The notes under the pieces are model-generated. The model did not search any database, was not told the origin of the DNA, and saw only the letters and a program-made list of their open reading frames with translations. From UBA4582 sp047630175 (GTDB taxonomy: Bacteria > Pseudomonadota > Gammaproteobacteria > Pseudomonadales > Azotimanducaceae): 64,000 nucleotides of DNA. Of the stretch, positions 9,081 to 17,304 are shown piece after piece (position 1 is the first letter of the stretch; every line of letters starts with the position of its first letter). The stretch spans positions 34,621-98,620 of the forward strand of contig JBLHVI010000008.1 in NCBI GenBank assembly GCA_047630175.1, read 5' to 3'. Made by a program: the position numbers and the translations under genes.

Positions 9081-9800
9081 ATGTACACACAAACAATCGA
9101 TTACAAAGACGGTGATACGCTGCTTGAAGGCTACGTCGCTTACGACGATAGCATCAAGGGGCCACGTCCAGCTGTGCTGATAGCCCACGACTGGAGCGGG
9201 CGTCGTGACTATGCAACAAGTAAAGCCGATGAAGTTGCCCGCCTGGGGTATGTTGGTTTTGCGCTTGATATGTATGGTAAAGGCGTTTTCGGCAACGACG
9301 GCGATGTCGAGCTCAATGGTTCGCTGATGAGCCCTTTCGCGACGGACAGAGCCATGCTGCGTACCCGGATGACAGCTGCATTGACAACAGTTCGCGGTTT
9401 GGATGTTGTCGACCCAAGTAACGTTAGCGCCATGGGCTATTGCTTCGGCGGCATGTGTGTACTGGAGCTGGCTCGGGGCGGTGCAGACGTCGGCGGTGTA
9501 ATCAGTGTGCACGGAATTTTCTCGCCGGGAGACGTGGCTAACGAGGCGATTAGCGCTAAGGTACTGTGCCTGCATGGTCACGATGACCCGATGGTCCCAC
9601 CTGAGCAGGTTTTGGCATTCGAGCAGGAAATGTCAGCTGCTAATGCTGATTGGCAGATGCATACCTACGGCGGCACCATGCACGCGTTCACCAACCCGGG
9701 TGCTAATAATCCAGACTTTGGTGCGCAGTATAATCCTGATGCCGATCGTCGGGCATCGCGTTCGATAGAGAACTTTTTGTCGGAAATGTTTGGCCAATAG
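9081..9800 (+). CDS. Dienelactone hydrolase family protein
   Basis: Cytosolic alpha/beta hydrolase of 239 residues, the normal family length. The nucleophile is Cys in MGYCFGGMCVLE (GxCxGG), as in dienelactone hydrolases; Asp lies in GHDDPMVP and His in TYGGTMHAFTNPGA. The N-terminal AHDWSGRRDYATSKADEVARLGY-like segment (from residue 36) fits the family. A Shine-Dalgarno (GGAGAGG) precedes ATG 9081. It follows the SulP gene by 20 bases and is followed after two bases by the MBL hydrolase gene. Family members hydrolyse lactones or small esters; the substrate here is not known. Confidence 0.9.
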   Translation: MYTQTIDYKDGDTLLEGYVAYDDSIKGPRPAVLIAHDWSGRRDYATSKADEVARLGYVGFALDMYGKGVFGNDGDVELNGSLMSPFATDRAMLRTRMTAALTTVRGLDVVDPSNVSAMGYCFGGMCVLELARGGADVGGVISVHGIFSPGDVANEAISAKVLCLHGHDDPMVPPEQVLAFEQEMSAANADWQMHTYGGTMHAFTNPGANNPDFGAQYNPDADRRASRSIENFLSEMFGQ

Positions 9801-9802
9801 GC

Positions 9803-10780
9803 TTGTTTATTAATCTGCGACGGCAGTTACTGATTGCAGCTGGCGTGGTGGTTTTGTGCCTAGTTGTGGTGGGTCTCAACATATTGCGCCTGACTCACCA
9901 GCAGATTAATGATCTCCAACCTGCTTTACCGAGCAGGACTGAGATCCACGCTTCTGCCAGAGTGCCGAACCTGCCTGTCTCCATTGGTTGGCTTGAAACA
10001 TCGTGGCTACCCTCACAGCGAGCGTTAGTACTCGACACACAAGTTGATCCGGCGCCAGGTCTAGCTTACGAGATGACCTTTCCGGCTTTTGTCGTCACTT
10101 GGGCCGATGGGCGCCGATTTGTAATTGATGCGGGTTTGTCTCCGGCTGCGGCAGAGGACTTGAGTCGGTCCCTGACATGGTTCACGCAGAGCGGCCCCAT
10201 GACCTATGTTGGGTCGCTTTCAACGTTGATAAAGCCGCAGACAATTGACGGGCTGGGTTTTACGCATCTGCATGTTGACCATACCAGTGGCGCCGACGAT
10301 TTGTGTGCAGCAGGGGCTAGTTACACCCTGTATCAATCGGTTGAGCAGTTTAACGTTTTGAATTATCTGACTTTTCGGCAGGCTGATCAGCTAACGGAAA
10401 TGGCTTGTAGTAGGCGTTTGTTGCTGGCCTCACAGGATAATCTTTTGCGTGAAATTCAGGGTTTTCCTGGTTTGTATGTGACCCATGTGGCGGGGCATAC
10501 GCCGGGTAGCCAAGTGTTTGTTGTGCATGTGCGGGAGGGGCTTAAACGCATGACTTATGTCATTGCTGGCGATTTAGCGAATCACCGAGACGGTGTGCGT
10601 CACAATATCTCCAAGCCTAGCTGGTACAGTCGTTGGATTGTCCCCGAAAGTCTGTTGCAACTGGATATGGCGCGCCGCTGGCTCGGCCACCTAGATAGTC
10701 AGGCACGCATTACTGTGTTGCTATCTCATGATAGGCAAGCTTTGTTAGACAGTGGTGTGGTTCAAATAACGCGCGATTAA
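9803..10780 (+). CDS. Membrane-anchored metallo-beta-lactamase fold hydrolase
   Basis: A 325-residue protein with an N-terminal membrane anchor (LLIAAGVVVLCLVVVGLNIL, residues 7-26) and an MBL domain. Metal ligands are visible: HLHVDH (HxHxDH), HVAGHTPGS, AGDLANH and a late LLSHD histidine. It is probably tethered to the periplasmic face. TTG at 9803 is used because no ATG or GTG keeps the anchor; it lies two bases after the previous stop, suggesting coupling. MBL proteins include lactonases, glyoxalases and thioesterases; the length and spacing resemble N-acyl homoserine lactonase-like enzymes only loosely, so no substrate is given. Confidence 0.8.
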   Translation: MFINLRRQLLIAAGVVVLCLVVVGLNILRLTHQQINDLQPALPSRTEIHASARVPNLPVSIGWLETSWLPSQRALVLDTQVDPAPGLAYEMTFPAFVVTWADGRRFVIDAGLSPAAAEDLSRSLTWFTQSGPMTYVGSLSTLIKPQTIDGLGFTHLHVDHTSGADDLCAAGASYTLYQSVEQFNVLNYLTFRQADQLTEMACSRRLLLASQDNLLREIQGFPGLYVTHVAGHTPGSQVFVVHVREGLKRMTYVIAGDLANHRDGVRHNISKPSWYSRWIVPESLLQLDMARRWLGHLDSQARITVLLSHDRQALLDSGVVQITRD

Positions 10781-10781
10781 G

Positions 10782-10811
10782 CGCCGCCTAAAAAGAATCT
10801 TTCAGGCGGCG
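10782..10811. terminator. Bidirectional terminator-like hairpin between convergent genes
   Basis: Perfect 8-base arms CGCCGCCT (10782-10789) and AGGCGGCG (10804-10811) enclose an A/T-rich loop (AAAAAGAATCTTTC). The element sits at the convergent ends of the MBL gene and gloB and covers the last codons of gloB. No long U-tract follows the arms, so efficiency is uncertain. Confidence 0.55.
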
Positions 10812-11558
10812 AGTCTGGGCGAACACCGTCACAGGATCGCTGTGGACCAGGCCTAGTGTCTCTTGCAGAGCAACACTGTCAGGGCGAAGGAATGGGTTAG
10901 TCTGTTTTTCGAGCCCCAACAGAGACGGCACAGTGGGTTTGCCCGCTGCTCGAAGTTGATCGATTTCTTTGGCGCGGGCTTGCAGTCTCATATTTTGTGG
11001 CTCGACGCTCAGAGCGAAACGCGCATTGGCCTGTGTATATTCATGAGCACAGTACACGTTGGTGTCGTCAGGCAAAGCGCGCAGTTTTTGCAGGCTGGTC
11101 CACATTTGTTCTGGCGAGCCCTCAAAAAGTCGTCCGCAGCCTAGGGCGAACAGTGCATCGCCGCTGAATAATAGCTTGTCGTCTGGCAGATAGAACGCGA
11201 TGTGCCCAATGGTGTGGCCTGAGACATCGAGCACGTCGACCCGGTGGTCGCCGAAAGTGAATGTATCACCGTCACCCATTTTGCTGTCAATACCGGGAAT
11301 GCGCTCGGCGTCGTCTCTGGCGCCAATAATTGTGCACTGCCATTGTTGTTTGAGCGCGAGATTACCGCCCGCGTGATCATAATGATGATGGGTGTTGAAA
11401 ATATGGGTTAGGGTCCACCCACGACTAGCCAACGCAGCATTGAGCGGTGCCACTTCCGGGGTGTCTATGGCAGCGGTGAGATTATGTGCGCTATCGTGTA
11501 GAAGATAACCGTAGTTGTCGTTCAGACAAGGAAATTGGTGGACCTCAAGATTGGCCAT
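10788..11558 (-). CDS. gloB: Hydroxyacylglutathione hydrolase (glyoxalase II)
   Basis: Cytosolic enzyme hydrolysing S-D-lactoylglutathione to D-lactate and glutathione, the second step of methylglyoxal detoxification. It has THHHYDHAGG (metal centre), DVSGHTIGH, FSGDALFALGCGRLFEG and CAHEYTQANARFA, followed by the C-terminal HAGH domain with the glutathione-contact region (KQTNPFLR). At 256 residues it has family length. The start at 11558 (MANLEVHQFPCLND) is preferred because GAAGG lies just upstream; an in-frame start at 11597 adds 13 unlikely residues. The gene reads convergently against the MBL gene. Confidence 0.96.
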   Translation of the reverse strand: MANLEVHQFPCLNDNYGYLLHDSAHNLTAAIDTPEVAPLNAALASRGWTLTHIFNTHHHYDHAGGNLALKQQWQCTIIGARDDAERIPGIDSKMGDGDTFTFGDHRVDVLDVSGHTIGHIAFYLPDDKLLFSGDALFALGCGRLFEGSPEQMWTSLQKLRALPDDTNVYCAHEYTQANARFALSVEPQNMRLQARAKEIDQLRAAGKPTVPSLLGLEKQTNPFLRPDSVALQETLGLVHSDPVTVFAQTRRLKDSF

Positions 11559-11625
11559 GGTGGTGCCTTCTAGTCTAAATAACGTCACCATAACCACTCA
11601 CCAGATGATCGGCAAGTGAGTTGAG

Positions 11626-12033
11626 TCAGCCTGCATTCGCGTATATGACCAGGTCACGGTTAAAGATGAACTTGGTACCTTGACGGTATACCGCCTGAAA
11701 CTGACAAGGGTCGTTCAAAAGTTCCGATACGCGTGTATGCGTCTGCTCTGTGGGATAGATTACACCGAACAAAGTATGCCCATGGGTAAAGTGGAAAACC
11801 AGCGATTGGGGCTCATGAGGTGTCAGACTACTGATTTCTTGATCGGTCTGCTGGGTTTCGACGAAGATAATATGACGTTTGCTGATAAGCCGAAATGCAC
11901 CAACGTCACTCTGCAAAGGCATAAATAGATCGCGTTTGTTATTGAGAATATCTTCGATAGCAGGATTGCCGCTAAGCCTTCTTCTGTCAGCCGCGACATA
12001 AAATGCTCCAAGGATACGCTCGTCATTGGTCAG
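11626..12033 (-). CDS. Hypothetical small protein, non-canonical start
   Basis: The first ATG in this frame is at 11922 and gives 98 residues (MPLQSDVGAFRLISKRHIIFVE...). The same frame stays open upstream to the stop of the NUDIX gene and reads like protein: ILGAFYVAADRRRLS, then GNPAIEDILNNKRDLF. The arrangement RRRLS...LN...F-PL...ISKRHIIFVE resembles small beta-rich proteins described as DUF6812-like; that is an impression only. No ATG, GTG or TTG exists between the NUDIX stop and 11922. CTG at 12033 is taken as a provisional start (135 residues). Three rare Arg codons in a row (AGA AGA AGG) count slightly against the extension. An upstream frameshift from ATG 12026 is the other option. 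Function unknown. Confidence 0.5.
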   Translation of the reverse strand: MTNDERILGAFYVAADRRRLSGNPAIEDILNNKRDLFMPLQSDVGAFRLISKRHIIFVETQQTDQEISSLTPHEPQSLVFHFTHGHTLFGVIYPTEQTHTRVSELLNDPCQFQAVYRQGTKFIFNRDLVIYANAG

Positions 12034-12060
12034 GGTCGCGGGACAGCGATGGCGGGGATT

Positions 12061-12567
12061 TCAAACATCACGCTTGCCCTTGTCAAGGCGCTCAATGGAA
12101 TAGTCCAGCATGCGCTCTCCAACAAATGTAAACCAGCCGTTAATATGCTCGCCACGGAGAACGCCAGGCAACCACAATCGATCGTCGTCCCACATCTCAT
12201 CGAACGGTATCTGGTTCGTGCTGGTCCACAGGGGAATAGCCTCGTCAGTTTCGGTGGGTGTGCCCTCATAATCTGTCGCGATAAAAATATAGCCATGGAT
12301 GCGCGGCATATCTTCGGCGTGGAAAAACAACTGGCCCCGGGCCTGAACATTTAGTGGCGTAATCAAGAGCTCTTCTTGGGTTTCACGAATGGCACAAGCC
12401 ATGGGCGTTTCACCCACGTCAATTTTCCCGCCCGGGCCGTTGACTTTGCCGGCGCCAAGGCCACGTTTTTTTCGAATCAGCAGCACCTGATCTTTTTTTA
12501 CGATGAACAGCAGGGTCGCGAACATTTCGGCTTGCCAGTTGTCCCAATCAATATCAGCAACTTTCAT
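12061..12567 (-). CDS. NUDIX hydrolase, MTH1/NUDT1-like
   Basis: Cytosolic pyrophosphohydrolase of 168 residues. The NUDIX box is GGKIDVGETPMACAIRETQEEL (GX5EX7REUXEEXGU pattern with Leu for the last Gly; residues about 37-58). Segments before and after resemble eukaryotic MTH1/NUDT1: LLIRKKRGLGAGKVNGPGG, FDEMWDDDRLWLPGVL and a C-terminal LDYSIERLD. This points to cleaning of oxidised purine nucleotides such as 8-oxo-dGTP or 2-OH-dATP, which is inference from family. It is followed on the same strand by the small protein that shares its reading frame. The start ATG 12567 is supported by the MKVADIDWDNWQ N-terminus. Confidence 0.88.
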   Translation of the reverse strand: MKVADIDWDNWQAEMFATLLFIVKKDQVLLIRKKRGLGAGKVNGPGGKIDVGETPMACAIRETQEELLITPLNVQARGQLFFHAEDMPRIHGYIFIATDYEGTPTETDEAIPLWTSTNQIPFDEMWDDDRLWLPGVLRGEHINGWFTFVGERMLDYSIERLDKGKRDV

Positions 12568-12802
12568 GGTGGTTTTCCACAGGTTTTATAACAATCCATA
12601 ACAAAGTAAGTGCCGTATTCTTGATCAGTGGCAGTCGGCGTAGTTGTGTAAGATTAATAGGTTCGCAGAAGAGCGGCAAGTTGCGCGGCAGCGGCTGTAT
12701 TAGCTGGCTTCGTGCGAGTGGACAGGGGTGGCAATCAGCTGTCGGTTAAGACATGATTGCGGCCGGGAAAAAACAAATACATTCAATCAATGGGTCAAAT
12801 AA

Positions 12803-12919
12803 ATGAATTATATCGACGGTGAAGACAGTAAAACAGTTAAGATTTTGATGCTGACATTTGTGGGCTTTATGGGCCTAACAATCGGATTGATTGTGCTGGC
12901 GAACCTGATGACGGGCTAG
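12803..12919 (+). CDS. Small single-pass membrane protein, 38 residues
   Basis: ATG 12803 to TAG 12919 encodes a protein beginning MNYIDGEDSKTVKIL and continuing into a hydrophobic helix (MLTFVGFMGLTIGLIVLANL, residues 16-35). The charged N-terminus followed by one helix is the classic small-membrane-protein layout. It sits alone between the divergent NUDIX gene and rpoH in an otherwise empty 690-base stretch. The ribosome binding site is weak (purine-poor). I do not recognise a family; conservation would decide whether it is real. Confidence 0.5.
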   Translation: MNYIDGEDSKTVKILMLTFVGFMGLTIGLIVLANLMTG

Positions 12920-13254
12920 GCGGCCGTAAAGCATTTTATTGAGATAGTGTGGTGTTACCCCTTGAAAAGTAAAATTTTAGCCTAAGATAAGGGTGTATAG
13001 GGCGATTCTTGTCCAAGGCGGTTGGCCAAGTTTTTAACTCAAGTCCGTTTTACTTATGGACTCGTCCGTTAAATCAATAATAGGTAAGTGGAATTTTTAG
13101 GTGAGACGGACCTAGGTCAACGAGTCAATAGCTAATATTTGTTAAGATAATCAAGCAGCAAGCGTAAGTTTCAGCAATGTTAACGTACAAAAAGAATATG
13201 TGAGCGCGACGAAGGTTCAGCATATTACTTCAGAAGTTACTCTAGGAGATTCAC
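12920..13254. promoter_or_regulatory. Upstream region of rpoH
   Basis: This 335-base stretch holds no gene. It should contain the rpoH promoter(s); the best visible candidates (TTGAAA at 12962 and TAAGAT at 12983) have a spacing of only 15, so none is called. A strong Shine-Dalgarno AGGAG (13244-13248) lies six bases before the rpoH ATG. Confidence 0.4.
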
Positions 13255-14118
13255 ATGAGCGCAGCGACATCACATAGCCAACAACTACCGACATTAAGTT
13301 CAGGTAGTTTGCAGGGTTATCTGGACTCGGTGCAGCAGATACCCATTCTCAGCCGTGAGGAAGAGCGCGCGCTTTTTACGCGGTTTCAGGACGAGGAAGA
13401 TTTGCAGGCGGCGCGTACGCTTGTGCTCTCTCATTTGCGCTATGTCGCTTTTATCGCTAGGTCTTATATGGGTTATGGGCTGCCGCTGGAAGATCTTATC
13501 CAGCAGGGCAACGTAGGCCTGATGAAGTCAGTCAAGAAATTTAGTCTAGCCCATGATGTACGGCTGGTCTCATTCGCGGTGCACTGGATCAAGGCTGAAA
13601 TTCACGAATACATTCTTAAGAACTGGAAGATCGTCAAGGTCGCCACCACGAAGGCGCAACGTAAATTGTTTTTCAATTTACGTAAGGCCAAACAACGCTT
13701 GGGCTGGTTTAGTCACGCTGAGGTGCAACAGGTTGCTGACGATCTTGGCGTTAAGCCTGAAGAAGTGCGAGAGATGGAGAATCGACTCGGCAGCTTTGAC
13801 GAGAGTTTCGAGAGCACAGCCAGTGACGATGATGATTCGCCGATGGGGCCTGTTACATACTTGAGCCAAGGTCTGAGCGCAGATCCCGCCCGGTTGGTCG
13901 AAGACGAGGAAGACAACGATCGAAATTTGTCGGGTCTTGCTCAGGCGTTGCATGCACTAGATCCACGGTCGCGGGATATTGTCGAGAGTCGATGGTTGGC
14001 TGATAAAAAGACGGGGCTGAAGGCGTTAGCAGAGAAGTATGGTGTATCGATGGAGCGGATTCGGCAGATAGAGGTCCGTGCGATGCAGAAGATGCAAGGG
14101 TCTTTGGAAGCGGCTTAA
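13255..14118 (+). CDS. rpoH: RNA polymerase sigma factor RpoH (sigma-32)
   Basis: Heat-shock sigma factor of 287 residues, directing RNA polymerase to chaperone and protease promoters. Region 1.2/2.1 begins at GYLDSVQQIPILSREEER; region 2 contains LPLEDLIQQGNVGLMKSVKKF and VSFAVHWIKAEIHEYILKNW; the RpoH box is QRKLFFNLRKAKQ; region 4 ends the protein with EKYGVSMERIRQIEVRAMQKM. Length is normal. In many gammaproteobacteria rpoH follows ftsYEX, but here its upstream neighbours are a tiny membrane protein and a NUDIX gene. A rho-independent terminator follows, so it is a single-gene transcript. Confidence 0.96.
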   Translation: MSAATSHSQQLPTLSSGSLQGYLDSVQQIPILSREEERALFTRFQDEEDLQAARTLVLSHLRYVAFIARSYMGYGLPLEDLIQQGNVGLMKSVKKFSLAHDVRLVSFAVHWIKAEIHEYILKNWKIVKVATTKAQRKLFFNLRKAKQRLGWFSHAEVQQVADDLGVKPEEVREMENRLGSFDESFESTASDDDDSPMGPVTYLSQGLSADPARLVEDEEDNDRNLSGLAQALHALDPRSRDIVESRWLADKKTGLKALAEKYGVSMERIRQIEVRAMQKMQGSLEAA

Positions 14119-14145
14119 CGTTTTTGGGGGTTCTAAGTATTGAGA

Positions 14146-14172
14146 GAAAAGCAGCCAATTGGCTGCTTTTTT
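14146..14172 (+). terminator. Rho-independent terminator of rpoH
   Basis: Hairpin AGCAGCCAATTGGCTGCT (14150-14167) is self-complementary and is flanked by AAAA upstream and a run of T downstream. It lies about 30 bases after the rpoH stop. This is the clearest intrinsic terminator in the window. Confidence 0.9.
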
Positions 14173-14427
14173 ATGGACGCTAGTTTTGTCATGCCGGCGT
14201 CGGTGTTGTTAGTATAGATGGTGATGTTATTGGATTGGGGCGGTGGGATCGGTGTGGAGACGACAGTGCCAGCAGTAACAAGGCCCTCTTTGCGGCTATC
14301 GTGTTGACCCGCATGGGGTTACGTGCGGGCAGAACGTTTGTTGTAGTCTGGTGGGGGTTGAGCGTTTAATGCTTTGGGTCGGGAGGTGTTTCCGGCTGTC
14401 TTGGAGATAGTGCCAAAGGGGATAGAG

Positions 14428-15213
14428 ATGACTGATGGGATGATTGTGACGGACCAGTCGAATGTGGATCTGGCAGTGGTGGTGGATGATCTGAATCGGC
14501 TGCTGCGGCTGCGGACGACGCCGATTGGAATGAAAATGTTTAAGACTCAACAGGAGATGGAAGCTGTACCGCGTATTCGGCGCCCTAAAGACATACACAC
14601 CACGGACCAGATTGTTGGCCAGGCGAGTCGTAATGGCTGGACAGTGGGGATTACGATGGCTGATCTTGTGGGTGCTCAGTGTGGCACAGTGTTGGGGCTT
14701 CATCCGCGGGATGACGAGTGGTTGTCAGGTGATCGAATGAATGGTGTCTGGTATGGTTCCCAGGAGGATGCAGCAGCGCACCAGGATGCTATGAGTGTGG
14801 TGGACTTTGGTCGTTATGAGGCGATGGCAGTGAGCCCGCTGGCAGCGGGCCGGCTGAATCCACCGGATATTTGTCTGATCTACGCGACGCCGGCACAGAT
14901 GATTTTGTTTATTAATGGGTTGCAGTGGTTGGGCTACAAAAAACTGGATTGGGGCTGTGTGGGCGAATCATCCTGTGCGGATTCCTGGGGTCGGGCACTG
15001 AAAACCGGGGAGCCGAGTTTATCGATTCCTTGTTTCGCTGAGCGTCGTTATGGCGGTGTGTTAGAGGATGAGTTGCTGATGGCTATCCCACCGTCGTTTT
15101 TACCGAAGGTCATCGTGGGACTCGAGGCCTTGTCGAAAAACGGTTTGCGCTACCCGATTCCGCAGTACGGAATCAATAACGATGTGCGCGCTGGGATGGG
15201 TGCGAGCTATTAG
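14428..15213 (+). CDS. DUF169 family protein
   Basis: A 261-residue soluble protein of the DUF169 family. Family features seen are the N-terminal LNRLLRLRTTPIGMKMF, the central TVGITMADLVGAQCGTVLGL, and a Cys-containing region GCVGESSCADSWGRAL followed by SIPCFAERRYGGV. DUF169 proteins occur in anaerobes and in catabolic clusters; their activity is not established. ATG 14428 is chosen because AAAGGGGAT lies just upstream; an in-frame start at 14374 would add 18 residues. It converges on the SDR gene eight bases downstream. The 255 bases between the rpoH terminator and this start hold nothing I recognise. Confidence 0.85.
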   Translation: MTDGMIVTDQSNVDLAVVVDDLNRLLRLRTTPIGMKMFKTQQEMEAVPRIRRPKDIHTTDQIVGQASRNGWTVGITMADLVGAQCGTVLGLHPRDDEWLSGDRMNGVWYGSQEDAAAHQDAMSVVDFGRYEAMAVSPLAAGRLNPPDICLIYATPAQMILFINGLQWLGYKKLDWGCVGESSCADSWGRALKTGEPSLSIPCFAERRYGGVLEDELLMAIPPSFLPKVIVGLEALSKNGLRYPIPQYGINNDVRAGMGASY

Positions 15214-15220
15214 TGCTCGC

Positions 15221-16003
15221 CTAAAAAGCCGCATAGCCGCCGTCCACAAGAAATGTGTCCGCTGAGTGATAGCTGCTCGCCTGGCTCATCAGGTAGACGG
15301 CAACGCCGGCAAAATCTTCAGGCTGGCCCCATCGCCGTGAGGGAATACGCTGCTTCACATTCGCGACAAAACGTTCATTGCTCATGGCGCCCTGGGTCAT
15401 ATCGGTCTCTATCCAGCCGGGCAAAATGCTGTTAGCGGTGACGCCATAGCGAGCATACTCAACAGCCAAAGCTTTCATCATAGAAACCAAGCCGCCTTTG
15501 GTCGCGGCATAGTGTTCGCCGCGGGCTTGGCCTGAGATAGCGGCTAGGCTGGCGGTACCGATCAGTCGACCGTAAGCATCGCCTTTTTCAGCCCGCTCTC
15601 GCATATGCCGGGCGGCGGCGCGGAAGGTATAGAACACACCATTGAGGTTAACGTCGAGGATGCTCATCCATTCTTCGTCGGTCATGGCGTCAAACGCGGT
15701 GCCTCGGGTGCCAATACCCGCGTTGGCAAAGCAGCCATCAACACGGCCATGGGTTGCCAGTGTCTGAGCAAAGCTCGCCTCGACGGCCTCAGCGTCACTC
15801 ACGTCGCATTGCAGTGCAGAGATTTTTGGGCCGTAGGCTTCGAGTGTTGTTAGGGCGGTGGCGTTCTTGTCAATATTGGTGCCCCAGATACAGACCTCAC
15901 AGCCCATAGCCGCCAGACCTTCTGCCATGCCCAGACCGATTCCGCCATTGCCTCCGGTTATCAGTGCGACTTTGCCTTTTAAATCAAACATGTGTGGGAT
16001 CAT
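15221..16003 (-). CDS. Short-chain dehydrogenase/reductase
   Basis: Classical SDR of 260 residues. Cofactor motif TGGNGGIG (residues 16-23), CDVSD, FANAGIG, catalytic YAATKGG (Tyr and Lys present), and the C-terminal FLVDGGYA. It should be an NAD(P)-dependent oxidoreductase acting on a hydroxyl or keto group of a small molecule; the substrate is unknown. A Shine-Dalgarno AAGGA precedes ATG 16003. A palindrome at 16106-16122 lies in the divergent interval between it and the winged-helix gene and could be an operator. Confidence 0.9.
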   Translation of the reverse strand: MIPHMFDLKGKVALITGGNGGIGLGMAEGLAAMGCEVCIWGTNIDKNATALTTLEAYGPKISALQCDVSDAEAVEASFAQTLATHGRVDGCFANAGIGTRGTAFDAMTDEEWMSILDVNLNGVFYTFRAAARHMRERAEKGDAYGRLIGTASLAAISGQARGEHYAATKGGLVSMMKALAVEYARYGVTANSILPGWIETDMTQGAMSNERFVANVKQRIPSRRWGQPEDFAGVAVYLMSQASSYHSADTFLVDGGYAAF

Positions 16004-16105
16004 TGGTCAGTCCTTCTTATTAGGGTCAAGCGTAGCAGCGGTAAAATGGCAAGTATGCTTTCATCGTATAAGGTTGATGTGACAGTAGCCTCTAATAGCA
16101 AACGA

Positions 16106-16122
16106 AGCATAGCAGGTATGCT
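16106..16122. promoter_or_regulatory. Palindrome in a divergent promoter region
   Basis: AGCATA (16106-16111) and TATGCT (16117-16122) form a perfect inverted repeat with five bases between, in the interval between the divergently read SDR and membrane winged-helix genes. The size fits a dimeric repressor site. No regulator can be assigned. Confidence 0.3.
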
Positions 16123-16211
16123 ATGTTCAGCGTCAATGGGGTAGGTTGGTTGGCTTGAACAGATATATGGCTTAACCTAGAAGCCTTTCTTGTGAATGAC
16201 AGGACGTTGGC

Positions 16212-16607
16212 ATGGAAAACCAGGTCGGCCTCGGAATCGCGGCTATCGGCGGCGTATTGCTGGGGTATGTGTTAGCGCGTTTGACGCGACAAAAACCTGC
16301 CAAGGTTAGCCAATCGGTCACAACTGTGCGAGACCCTGATTGGTGGGAGATCCGTAAGGTTCTGACAGGAAGCCAATTACAGATTTTACAATTTTTAGAG
16401 GCCAAGAAGCACGCGACCATCGCTGATTTGCAGGCGAAGTTCGAGTCTATTCCTGACCGTGAATTGTATTATCGGCTGGAGCAAATTGTCCTGCTTCAGT
16501 TCGCTTCTCGCGGTCGAGAACAAGCCGAGGTCGTTTACACGCTGAGCCCAGCGTACGCTGCTACAATTGAAGCGGACAAGACAGTCACGTTGTCATCGTC
16601 AAGCTAG
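16212..16607 (+). CDS. Membrane-anchored winged-helix-like protein
   Basis: A 131-residue protein with one N-terminal helix (GLGIAAIGGVLLGYVLARL, residues 6-24), a short basic linker, and a C-terminal soluble region (about 45-120) whose pattern suggests a winged helix: LTGSQLQILQFLEAKKHATIADLQAKF, then RELYYRLEQIVLLQF and a beta-hairpin-like VVYTLSPAY. It might be a membrane-tethered DNA-binding or protein-binding protein. AGGA lies eight bases before ATG 16212. I do not recognise a named family, and the winged-helix reading is from pattern only. Confidence 0.6.
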   Translation: MENQVGLGIAAIGGVLLGYVLARLTRQKPAKVSQSVTTVRDPDWWEIRKVLTGSQLQILQFLEAKKHATIADLQAKFESIPDRELYYRLEQIVLLQFASRGREQAEVVYTLSPAYAATIEADKTVTLSSSS

Positions 16608-16938
16608 CCGATCTGCAGTCGGATCATTCTGTCGCGCTAGACTGAAAACGCCGCTACAAAACATCGTTGAGCAGTCTTGACTAAAAAATGATGACCTATG
16701 CAGAGGTCAATCTGTGATTTTCTGCTGAAAAGGCTGGCCAAAAACGGCATCTAGTGGCTCAAGCGCAGCAAGGATAGAATCCCATTATTCCGTGTCAGTC
16801 GCGAACCGGGTCGGGGTCGCACAGGGTCACGGTATCACTAAGCCTAGGGTAATAGCTGCAAGATGGGAGACAGAGCTTTTTTGCCGCAGGGCGCCTTTGG
16901 ATTAACGCGGTGGATTGGTCGTATCAGGCATGGTGGCC
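16608..16938. other. Intergenic region between convergent genes
   Basis: No coding sequence is apparent. One inverted repeat is visible: TGACCT (16692-16697) and AGGTCA (16704-16709) separated by six bases. It could be a hairpin or binding site, but nothing nearby supports a role. Confidence 0.4.
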
Positions 16939-17253
16939 TTAGGTGCGCGATAACTTGGTGAGAAACGCGTTGATCTCCCGTTCTGTCTGCTTATCTCCCT
17001 GAGCTTGCGCGACGGGTAGACCTCGCTCGAATATCTGTTGGGCCAGTTCTGGCTGTTGGGTTTTCATTAAAGCCCTCCCTAGCAACTTGTACGCCGCTGT
17101 ATAGTTTGAATCTTGCTCGATGCAGGCGCGCAGGTGCTCGGTCGCCTCAACGAACTGGCGCTGATTAAAATAGGCGCTGCCGAGCCCGAAGCGCAACATG
17201 GCGCTGTCGCGCCCTGCGGCTAGCATTTTTTCAAGGTTGTCAGTTATTGCCAT
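16939..17253 (-). CDS. Small TPR-repeat protein
   Basis: A 104-residue all-helical protein holding about two and a half tetratricopeptide units: RFGLGSAYFNQRQFVEATEHLR, TAAYKLLGRALMKTQQPELAQ and IFERGLPVAQAQGDKQTERE. TPR units mediate protein contacts. No signal peptide is visible, so it is cytosolic. It is read in the same direction as the downstream-lying SDR and thiamine genes but is separated by gaps. Partner unknown. Confidence 0.8.
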   Translation of the reverse strand: MAITDNLEKMLAAGRDSAMLRFGLGSAYFNQRQFVEATEHLRACIEQDSNYTAAYKLLGRALMKTQQPELAQQIFERGLPVAQAQGDKQTEREINAFLTKLSRT

Positions 17254-17304
17254 AACACGATGATAGCTCAGTGTTTGATTTAGTGCTTTGAATTGTACGC
17301 AGGT

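Noticed and set aside
11823..12026. A 67-codon minus-strand frame beginning MTSVSLEHF
   Set aside because: It overlaps the small protein in another frame. The first part looks somewhat coding, so it is kept only as a possible frameshifted start of that gene.
12962..12988. TTGAAA / TAAGAT as an rpoH promoter
   Set aside because: The 15-base spacing is short and the -10 box is poor; a search for start sites would be needed.
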